Shown one piece after another: positions 55,576 to 63,469 of a stretch of DNA of 63,469 bases. The position numbers and the translations under genes are program-made. Location of the stretch: positions 20,684 through 84,152 of the forward strand of contig NW_001865089.1 of assembly GCF_000002865.3 (NCBI RefSeq), written 5' to 3'. The notes beneath the pieces are model-generated. The model was not told the origin of the DNA. It saw nothing but the letters and a program-made list of their open reading frames with translations, and made no database searches. Position 1 is the stretch's first letter; each line of letters opens with the position of its first letter. The stretch is from Monosiga brevicollis MX1. Its lineage: Eukaryota > Opisthokonta > Choanoflagellata > Craspedida > Salpingoecidae.

Positions 55576-56009
55576 TCATGCGTGTCCGCCTAGTCTTCAA
55601 CTGGATGTGTGAGGCGCTGTGCCACCTTGTCTGCTTTGCGAGTCATGTGCCCGCTTGAGGGGTGTATGCCGATTGGCTGTTTGTGCAAATTTCCATGTTA
55701 ATTTGATTTTTAGAAGCAATGTTTATGTCTCCTATCAGGCTTCTGAACAAGCAGAGTCAAAGAATATCCAAAAGGTAACAAAGGGTGGAAAATAGTCCAC
55801 ACACACAGAGAGACAAGCGCGCAGACGAGGCGCAAGAGCTTTTGCAGGGAGGGGTTCTATTAGGCTGCATCTATACATACGAAGGGCAGGCTCTAGGGCA
55901 TGCTCGCTTATATTTACGATTCACTGTCTTCTAGGGTGCCCGAGAGGCCCGAGTCTGTGGGCTGAGCGAGGAGAGATAGCGGTGCGCCTGGAAAAGTGGC
56001 AGACATGAG
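55576..56009. other. Convergent 3' flanks
   Basis: Between the CARMIL stop and the stop of the membrane-protein gene on the other strand. No feature seen beyond an ACACACAGAG patch at 55799. Confidence 0.6.
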
Positions 56010-57364
56010 TCATGGCAACGTATTCATTTGGGAGGGGGAACTCTCGGAGCGGGGTGATACAAGACTCAAAGCCTCACCAGAGTACGGAATAGTATTTTGG
56101 GGTGGGGTGACCATGACCATGTTGGGTGCCGGCGAAGTAACAGGAAGCGAGGAAAATTGCATGTTGGCGAAACCGGCCATGGCATAGGGTTCTAAATTCA
56201 GCCGTTGCGCGCAATTGGAATTGACAGGGTGAGGTGAGAGACCTGAGGGAGCACGCGTGGCATGCACAGTGAAGGTGGCGCAGCGCACCAGGGGTCTGTC
56301 CTGTCATGGAATAATGCTGGCGCGAGTTGAGGATAGCAGATGCGCTGGGCTCCAGGGGCGTGTCCAGACGCGAGTCTGCGGCGAGACAGTACAGAAACCG
56401 TGGGTGAGAAGCGACGTTGGGCAATATGACAATGTTGGTGTTTGAGAGCGTGCGTGGTTGGTGTGCAGAGGGAACAGACCGTGTGCAGGAATGTGACTCG
56501 AGTCGAGATCTGGGCTTGCGCTATCTAGGCGCGCATGTCGACCGGCAAAGCCAGCCGCATCATCGATATCGTCGTCACTTCGAGTTTCGTTGAGGGAATC
56601 ATCAGCGCTCATGGCTTCGGACGCGGGGGTAGCAAGTCGGCTGAGCTCGAGGTCAGACACCTGGCGCAAGGTGGAACGGCGCGGGCGGGACCCGTCATCG
56701 TCCTCCTCATATGCCGACTGAAGATTGTTGACCAAGTCTTCAAAGGTGGTTATGGCATGTTCGACGCGGTTATTCTCAATTGGATCCACCTAAAGGCAAA
56801 CGAAAAGTCCAAGGACCGCATGAATGGGGCGTGTCAGGCAAATCATCCTTCATCACGCCCAGAGAGGGCGACAAGATCGCGCGCGATTTGGAACGGCGTG
56901 GACTGGAAGGGGGGGCGGCAGAAAAGGAGAGAGGGAGAGAGAGGGGGCGGGGACGTACCAGGTCAAGATCCAGCATTTGAGGCTGTAGGGTGTAGCTGGG
57001 GCGGCGGCTGACGTCGTTTTTGGGAGGGTTGGCGATGATCTTGTTGGTGCTGCGCATGAGTCGACGATGCATGATAAAAAGGGCAACGTTGGCCATAAAG
57101 AGGATACTACAGGTGACGGCAAGGCCAACAGCAGCTGCCTTCCAGGCTTCCAACCCACTCGTGTCACATTGTTCTGCGGATACAGTCATGGACAGTGAGG
57201 TGTAACCTCGCCGGCGACAGAGGCGCCAAACACGGGGTGAGAACGAGCAGGTGCGTACCAACAACAACTTGCGCATCCTCGCCAAGGCCATGGGTGGAGG
57301 CGATCAAGGCAGCGAAAGCAACCGAGATGGGCAAAGCGGAGGAAGGGATGGTCAGCAGAGACAT
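56010..57364 (-). CDS. Single-pass membrane protein with long cytoplasmic tail, unknown family
   Basis: Exons in transcript order: 57364-57259, 57173-56959, 56789-56480, 56191-56010; phases agree, 270 residues. ATG 57364 gives a signal peptide (SALPISVAFAALIASTHG). The mature outer part is only about 25 residues (GEDAQVVVEQCDTSGLEAW) with one cysteine. The membrane helix reads AVGLAVTCSILFMANVALFI and is followed by basic MHRRLMR. The tail of about 190 residues has RRPSYTLQP, an acidic/amphipathic helix (HAITTFEDLVNNLQSAYEED), RPRRSTLRQVS and a Ser/Pro-rich end. The tiny outer part with one free cysteine recalls signalling adaptors that pair through a disulfide; this is inference only. The last exon junction is least sure. 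Confidence 0.6.
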
Positions 57365-58242
57365 GTTGGTCGACGCAGATGGCCCGATGGGCAATGATCC
57401 GAGCAGGTCGCGCGGGCAAGGGGACCGTCAGAACGGGCTGTGGGGAAAGGCAAAGTACAATCTGCGGATCTAAATTCTCGGGAGCACTCGGAGAAAGAGA
57501 TCCAGGAGAGGAGTTCCAGCCCTGAGGCGGTGGCGTGCGTGGGTCAGCAGGGGAACTGCGAGTTCGGAGGGGGTCGCTTGTGCTGACGACCTCGGGCCTT
57601 GTTTGCTACAACAAAGGCCCCAGCGTTGTCCTGACTGTGTCTCTCTGGCCGAGGGGACACCATGGGAATCAAGGCCTGGCGGACACAGCACCGCAGGAAG
57701 GGGCACAGCATTGAGGCGTTGGGGTACAACGATGCGTGGCATGCGGCGGACCGCTCCCCACTCTTCACATTTGCAAGCATGCAAGTAAATCATCAACAGT
57801 AGTATACAACAGCTGTTTTGAGCGTAATTACATCGTGACCTAGAATGGCACGAAATGGGATGAACGTGCTGACATGACGCCGGACCACACACGCATGACG
57901 CGTTTAGCACACATGGCGTTTCTTGGACAATGATAATACAACGTAAAAGCACCACACGTGAAGGATGTATCGTTTATACGTATGTCATCGGACGTATTTG
58001 TTCTGTCCCTCATCCAAGGGTCACAACCCATAACAACGGTTACTACGAAACAATCTGCACAAACTTACAATCGAAAGATTAGGCCGCCTGCAGAAACTCT
58101 TCGAACAGCTGCGATAACTTTGGGGGCGTTGATCCACGTCGAAAAAGAAGTGTGTGTTACGTTTTGATCGATCGGCTGAAGGGCAGCGCGATCGCCACCG
58201 CCGCCAGCGGGATAAGCAAGTACACCTGTGGTCTTCTGCTTG

Positions 58243-58321
<79 letters not shown>

Positions 58322-58422
58322 CACACACACACACACGCACGCGCGCGCGCACACTCGCACAAACTCGCACACGCCAACGTGTACTCTAACACGCGTGAAC
58401 TACACGTTGATGCGAAGACCTG
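57365..58422. other. Divergent intergenic region with CA run
   Basis: Several frames are open here but none has protein-like composition. A CA microsatellite lies at 58243-58345, 78 bases before the channel gene. Confidence 0.55.
58243..58345. repeat. CA microsatellite
   Basis: About 100 bases of CA repeat ending in a GCGC-rich patch. Confidence 0.95.
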
Positions 58423-59754
58423 ATGCAGGAGAACTTGATCATCTTGCCGGCCATCATGACGAAACAGAGCTCGTCGGACCTGGAGCATGCCGGGGCCAGC
58501 TTTACGAGCGTATTTCTGGGGCGTATGCACCCGCCGCTGCCGGAAGCAGATTTGGCCAAATACCGTGATCTGGTCTTGAAACACGAGATCCAGGTTGGGG
58601 ACCTGGCTGTCTTGGGTGTGGACGGTCTGCAGCAGTTGGGCATTAGCAATTTGGTGCATGCCGCACGCATCGCGGCAGCGGCACAGGGGGATGTGCGGTC
58701 GGATCCTCCCAAGGTGGACGGCAAGCCGGTCGAGGTGCAGGCCAAGGTTGGCATCATCTCTTTTGGCCGCGTGGACACGGTGAGCCAGTCTGCGTATGTG
58801 CGCTTCTTCTTTGACTTGCACTGGATTGACCCGTCCATGATTGGTGCGGATCCCGCCAACGTGCCGCCCTACCTCTGGCGGCCAGATGCGTACGTGTTCA
58901 ACGCCACGGGCGACTATAACAAGACGGTGCATCCGGCCACGCTGTTGGACCCGGAACGGGGCCTGATGTTGCAGGCGCTGGAATTTGAAGCCACCTTTGA
59001 CAACCCCATGGATCTGCGCGATTTCCCCTTTGACTCGGATGCAGCGACCATCCACGTGATTGCCGTGGAGGAACAATCGGCCGAAGACTACGTCCTGCGA
59101 CCCTGGTCCGAAGGGGAGGCCAACGCCACCAAGCTCTTCTTCGACCCCGAGTTTGTGGCCGAGTGGACCATCCGCGGACACAGCATTGACGGCTACGAGC
59201 TCATGGGCGGCAACTCGATCCCCTACTCGCACATGCTCATTCACTTGCATTTGCAACGGCGCTCGTCCTTTTATCTCTGGAAGCTGGTCCTGCCGCTCTT
59301 TCTTTCCACTGTCTTCTGCTTCAGCAGCTTCTTCTTCGAGCCGGACAATCTGAGCGACCGCAATGCCACCTCGCTGACCATGTTTTTGGCCACGGCCGCC
59401 CTTCTCTTCGTCATTGGCAGCCTCCTGCCCAAGACAAGCTTCCTCACCCGCATCGACAAGTTTGTCATTGTGAGCCTGCTCGTGCAGTTTGTTGTTGCCG
59501 TTCTCTCCTGGGTCATCGCGGGCGGCTTTGGGGACATTGCCTCCCACCGGGTGGACAACATTGACCGCTACGGCCTGATCTTCCTCCCCACCTTTTACTT
59601 TATGGCCACCCTCTTTTACTTTGCCCCGCCCCTGGTGCAGCACCTCCTTCTCAGCCCGACTGACCGTCCCGAATACCCCATGACCCACTTTCACGACGAC
59701 AAGGTTGAACTTGGCTTTTACCCCTTTGTCATGTTTGAGAACATCTTCCTGTAA
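58423..59754 (+). CDS. Pentameric ligand-gated ion channel (Cys-loop superfamily type) with N-terminal SAM-like segment
   Basis: Intronless, 443 residues (or from ATG 58456). Residues about 25-80 look like a SAM domain (LPEADLAKYRDLVLKHEIQV, then GVDGLQQLGISNLVHAARI). A ligand-binding beta domain follows: AYVRFFFDLHWIDP, LWRPDAYVFNATGDY (the family WxPD motif), and MDLRDFPFDSDAATIHV, matching FPFDxQxC but without the cysteine, so there is no Cys loop. Membrane part: M1 near 284-305 (YLWKLVLPLFLSTVF), M2 near 317-336 preceded by NLSDRNAT, the conserved LPKTSFLTRIDKF linker, M3 near 346-368, M4 near 383-405. Only about 38 residues follow M4. No obvious signal peptide. Lack of the Cys loop and introns recalls prokaryotic channels (GLIC/ELIC type). 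Ligand and ion selectivity unknown. Confidence 0.85.
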   Translation: MQENLIILPAIMTKQSSSDLEHAGASFTSVFLGRMHPPLPEADLAKYRDLVLKHEIQVGDLAVLGVDGLQQLGISNLVHAARIAAAAQGDVRSDPPKVDGKPVEVQAKVGIISFGRVDTVSQSAYVRFFFDLHWIDPSMIGADPANVPPYLWRPDAYVFNATGDYNKTVHPATLLDPERGLMLQALEFEATFDNPMDLRDFPFDSDAATIHVIAVEEQSAEDYVLRPWSEGEANATKLFFDPEFVAEWTIRGHSIDGYELMGGNSIPYSHMLIHLHLQRRSSFYLWKLVLPLFLSTVFCFSSFFFEPDNLSDRNATSLTMFLATAALLFVIGSLLPKTSFLTRIDKFVIVSLLVQFVVAVLSWVIAGGFGDIASHRVDNIDRYGLIFLPTFYFMATLFYFAPPLVQHLLLSPTDRPEYPMTHFHDDKVELGFYPFVMFENIFL

Positions 59755-60196
59755 ATATATTTGCCCGTCTGAAGCTGCAGCCCCTCGCCTCAGTCAACGT
59801 TTGCTGCAGCGTTTTCGAGTGTCCCGAGCCCCCACCTCCCGCGGGAGAGCCCGCGTGTGTACATGAACGTCAACTCCCCCCCTACCCGGTTCAGCCTCAA
59901 AATTCAAAACTCGTCTCTCCTCAGCTTCCCGCTCCTATTCTAAAATAACACTCCATAAAATATAACAGCAAATGGCATTTCAAGTTGAAGAGGAACTTTT
60001 AACTTTATACACTTCATCTGTAACCGGCAGCGCGAGCCGTGACGAGCACTTCCGCTGGCTGGCTGGTGACGGTGGTGCTGGCTGTGGCGGTGTAGCGGTT
60101 GGCGGTGTAGCTGCTGCAGTTGGCGGTGCAGGAGTCTTGTCTGTGGGCGGGGTTGGCTTTGATACTCCCTGATTGTGGCCAAGTGGCACCTGCAAC
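59755..60196. other. Intergenic
   Basis: Short flank between two plus-strand genes, with a CCTCCCGCGGGAG palindrome near 59836 and GGTGGTG-like repeats near 60070-60125. No gene seen. Confidence 0.55.
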
Positions 60197-60837
60197 ATGG
60201 GGGACGACGTCTTTCGGGTGTACCATGTCAATCGCTCTCAGGTGTGTGTGTGTGTGTGTGTGTGAATGATGGATGGCGAAGGAGAGCCTGCTCGTCGTCT
60301 CGCGGCAGCTCATTCGACTCGTTGACCCGGTGGCATTTGGCCTGCCTAGTGGAAGATCCCGGCTTACTTTACTGATCTACAGCCAGTGGGCAGTGGTGGC
60401 TACGGTGCCGTTTGGTACGTCATGTTCGGCCCTCACCTCCTGACCTCTTCGTCCCATCGTACCTCTTTGTCGGGGGTCATCTCAGTATCATTGTGCTCGT
60501 TTGGTGCCTTGACTGCGTGGCAGCTCGGCCTTTGACGTTCGCCGCAATGCTACTGTTGCCATCAAAAAACTCAATCGTGCCTATGAGGTTCCAATCCTCG
60601 CCCTGCCCGTGCCGAGCGCCTTTGCCCTGTTGCCCTCTCACGTCCCGTCTGCTTGTACACTCTCCCAGCTCCCCATTTTGACCAAGCGCGCCTATCGTGA
60701 GATCAAGGTTCTTCGCTTCATCAAGCATGAGAACGTGATTGGCCTTCTTGACATGTTTCTGAGCCAAGGTAAGCCCCCGCCTGCCTGCCATCTTCCTGCA
60801 CTCGCTCTGTCTCATGTCCGCCTCAATGTCGATTTTG

Positions 60838-60874
<37 letters not shown>

Positions 60875-62455
60875 GTTTTCTTTTCATCATCATCGTCCTA
60901 ACACACCTGCCTCTTTGTGCGCACCACAGTGGATGTCGACAGCCAACCCGACATTTATCTCGTCACCGAGTACCTGCCGGTCGACCTCTACTCTGTCATG
61001 CGTTCTCAGGGTGGGCCGTCGCCTTGGTCATCCTAACAACAACTCACCTGCACCTGTGCATCATCGTGGCTGTGACATTTTCCTCCCTCTACGTCATGCC
61101 TCATAGTCATCTCCATCGACCACATTCGTCTGTTCATGTATCAAGTGGTCCGCGCCTTGCTTGTACGTTCATACGCAGCCCTTGGTTCTGCCTCACCCGG
61201 TCTTACTTGGTCCCAACTGGATCCAACCTCACGCTGCTTCCACGTCTCGGCAGTACGTACACAGTGGTGGACTGATCCATCGAGATCTCAAGCCCAGGTA
61301 ACACTCACACACACCGGGGCCTGCCTGGGCCCTGCACCAGGCTACCACCCGGTCCTGCTGACCTCAACCCTTGTGGTCGTACGCCCATTGTTCTTCAGCA
61401 ATATCGTCGTTGATGCATCCTGCAATCTGAAGATTATTGACTTTGGCCTGGCCCGTCCAACTGCCCCTGGTGTCGACAAAACGGGGTACGCCCATGTCGT
61501 TTGAGGCGGAGGCGGCCTGTTTGTCGCCGGTCTTCCTACATCTCACCATTGCCTGTTGTGGCCTTGGGTTGTGCCACAGCTATGTCACCACACGCTACTT
61601 TCGCGCCCCAGAAGTGTTTACAAAACCGGGTCTCTACGACGCGGCGGTGAGTAGGTTTCTTCCGGACCCGACTTTGTCCCGCCAGCTCCATGCTCGCTCA
61701 TTGGGACTCGTTTGTGACGAGTTTGTTTAGATGGACATGTGGTCGGTGGGCTGTATCATGGCGGAGCTGATCATCGGCCGATCCCTCTTTGTGGGCTCAT
61801 CGCCCATCCATCAAGTTGACGCCATTTGCCAGATTGTGGGCAAGCCCAGCGACGAGTTTATTGCCACCGTCCCGTCTGAATATGTGAGTGACAGCCCCTT
61901 TAAGACCCTTTGTCACACGCCCTTGATGAAGCGCAAGTTTCGAATGGGCAAGAGCAACCCCACCCATCCGGCCTGCTGACGGGCAGCTGTGAAACGATTG
62001 CACAGGCACGCACATACTTGCAGTCCTTGGAGGATTATCCGCGCCAAAACTTTCAAGAGATGTTTGCTGGGGCTGATCCGGCGGCCATTGATCTCTTGGA
62101 TCGGCTGCTTCAGTTTGACGAGCGCCGCCGCCCCACGGCGCGTGACGCTTTGCGTCACCCTTTTTTTGCCGAGTATCACATTGAAGAGGATGAGGTGGGT
62201 CATTCTTCTCTGTTTTTCATCCTGATCACGCCGCCCGTGTATGGTGGTGGTGGTGCCAGTGTTGTTGTTCGAGTTGCGCTTTCTTGTACTTTTTAAGGGC
62301 GTGCGTGGATGATGTCTCATCGCACACCTGAGTTGTGCAGCCTGTGGTCAAGGATGGGCAGGTGTATGATGCGACATATGAGCGGCTCGACCTGGACGTG
62401 GCTGGCTGGAAAGGTAAGATGGTGTGCGGTGTTTTACACCAGGCCACGTGCTGCG

Positions 62456-62525
<70 letters not shown>

Positions 62526-63158
62526 ACAGATGCTTTTTGTTGTTGTTGTTTATTGCAAGAATTCCCCCCCCCCCCTTTTTTTTTCTTGACAGGGCATGAC
62601 CCTCTGTCTCCACCTGCCTACTCTGCATCCCTTAGAGTTGATTTTACAGGAAGCCGCCGCTTTTCAACAAGAAAAGGCGGCAGCGTTGCAAGCGGCCGAA
62701 AGCATACCCCAAGATCAGGCGGCCGCTTACTACGCATCCCAGTTGGCCGAGCAACAACAGCCACCACAAGATGGTGCTGCTGCACAGACCGGCACCTCGC
62801 CGTTTGAAGAGGACTGGCGGCCTTGGAGGGGATGGATCTGCAGCTCGATGACTTGCAACTGGCCGGCCTGGGCTTTCTGCCTCCGCCCAATACAGCAGAG
62901 CAATTTCCAGATGTTCCCCTGGCCCTGATGACACCATCCGCTCAGCAGACATTTGTCGCTTACCAACAGTCGCTTGTTCAGCAACAAGCAGCCCCGGCGG
63001 AGGCCGGCATGCTCGCTTCCATCGATGCCCAACTCGCCGAACTGCGTCAACAGGGCCAATCAAGCCTCGGCTTTTCTGCAGACGAGGAAGACGAATTTGT
63101 ACGCTCCCTCCTCGGCGAAATTGAAGCCGACGATGGCATCCACGACGAGCAATTTTAG
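60197..63158 (+). CDS. p38-type MAP kinase with C-terminal extension
   Basis: Exons: 60197-60241, 60350-60414, 60524-60587, 60669-60768, 60930-61010, 61107-61162, 61254-61297, 61399-61485, 61580-61646, 61731-61883, 62006-62194, 62341-62413, 62636-63158; phases agree to the last exon. Ser/Thr kinase of the CMGC/MAPK group: glycine loop VGSGGYGAV, Lys51 in VAIKK, HRDLKPSN (Asp148), DFG (Asp166), and the activation motif Thr180-Gly-Tyr182, the p38 signature, then VTTRYFRAPEV. HENVIGLLDMF and the WKELILQE helix also match p38. Beyond the usual end there are about 150 more residues, Gln/Ala- then acidic. In the last exon the frame shifts near 62813 (one base missing or a tiny intron of about 38 nt), so the tail is provisional. 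Activated by dual phosphorylation in stress signalling. Confidence 0.9.
62458..62523. repeat. GT microsatellite inside p38 intron
   Basis: About 66 bases of GT in the last intron, followed by a C and T homopolymer pair before 62590. Confidence 0.95.
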
Positions 63159-63421
63159 ATCATCCTGCTCTCTCTCTCCCTCTCTCTGTCTCTATCGCTC
63201 AATCGAGACTCGCCTCAATTGATTCGAGCTCCCGAGCTCTCTCTCTCTCTCGCGCGCGCCAAAATCGTCTGAAATTTTGAAACAAAAAAAAGAACTGTGA
63301 TGACAGTTTGCATCTCTCTCTCTCTCCATTGATCTCTCTGATTTCTCTCTCTGTTGTCTCTCTCTTCATGTGTTTCTGTCGTCTCTTCTCTCTCTCTCTT
63401 TTCCTTTGTGTCTTTGCTCTT

Positions 63422-63469
<48 letters not shown>
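63159..63469. repeat. CT-rich 3' flank and microsatellite at window edge
   Basis: Impure CT repeats throughout, ending in a pure CT run cut by the window. No gene seen. Confidence 0.9.

Noticed and set aside
57470-57955. 161-codon minus-strand frame upstream of the membrane-protein gene
   Set aside because: Cys/His/Arg-rich random composition and no conserved motif.
58021-59694. 557-codon open frame on the minus strand
   Set aside because: It is the shadow of the ligand-gated channel gene and runs into the CA microsatellite; composition (Gly/Arg/Val/His-rich, poly-CV) is not protein-like.

Overview
This window reads as nuclear DNA from a unicellular holozoan, most likely a choanoflagellate (Monosiga/Salpingoeca type). 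The reasons are: GT-AG introns of about 50-120 nt, often 5-13 per gene; a gene every 2-3 kb on both strands; clear one-to-one relatives of animal genes (rhophilin, CARMIL, p38 MAPK, CAF-1 p60, KLHDC4, TRAPPC12, NPEPL1, SEC11, CCT6); and long GT/GA/CT microsatellites between genes. Species is not proved. I built the gene models by joining exons whose reading phase agrees at each junction; most genes close exactly in frame. Open points are CHAF1B exon 3, one RasGEF junction near 18.1-18.35 kb, and an apparent frameshift at the end of the p38 gene.

Layout. 0.3-2.7 kb: intronless Crinkler-like protein (seven-residue repeats, PD-(D/E)XK nuclease, kinase-like domain). 2.8-4.1 kb: degenerate tandem array of about 193 bp. 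5.0-7.2 kb: intronless SulP/STAS anion transporter. 8.1-9.8 kb: ankyrin-repeat gene with 102-nt exons. 9.95-10.35 kb: two identical tRNA-Gly(GCC) genes. 10.6-13.2 kb (-): CHAF1B. 14.3-19.3 kb: RasGEF protein. 20.1-21.0 kb: mitochondrial hot-dog thioesterase. 22.0-24.8 kb: PTB-coiled coil-EH protein. 25.9-27.8 kb: NPEPL1 aminopeptidase. 28.0-30.8 kb (-): CCT6, whose two introns carry six box C/D snoRNA-like units. 32.0-34.5 kb: coiled-coil protein. 34.6-35.3 kb (-): small type-I membrane protein. 36.2-37.4 kb (-): SEC11. 38.5-41.7 kb: TRAPPC12. 42.6-45.1 kb (-): KLHDC4. 45.9-48.6 kb: rhophilin. 49.4-55.6 kb: CARMIL. 56.0-57.4 kb (-): second small membrane protein. 58.4-59.8 kb: intronless pentameric ligand-gated channel with an N-terminal SAM-like segment. 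60.2-63.2 kb: p38 MAPK with a long C-terminal tail.

Most genes are housekeeping or signalling genes with no operon logic. Several meet in cytoskeleton and membrane traffic: rhophilin and RasGEF (small GTPases), CARMIL (actin capping), PTB-EH (clathrin adaptor type), TRAPPC12 and SEC11 (secretory pathway). The strongest non-protein signal is inside CCT6: intron 1 has two units with the SNORD43/snR70 guide for 18S rRNA, and intron 2 has four units with the SNORD25/snR56 guide, with conserved boxes, terminal stems and a covarying internal hairpin. Three genes (Crinkler-like, SulP, ligand-gated channel) are intronless in an intron-rich neighbourhood and are the best candidates for transferred or mobile-history genes.
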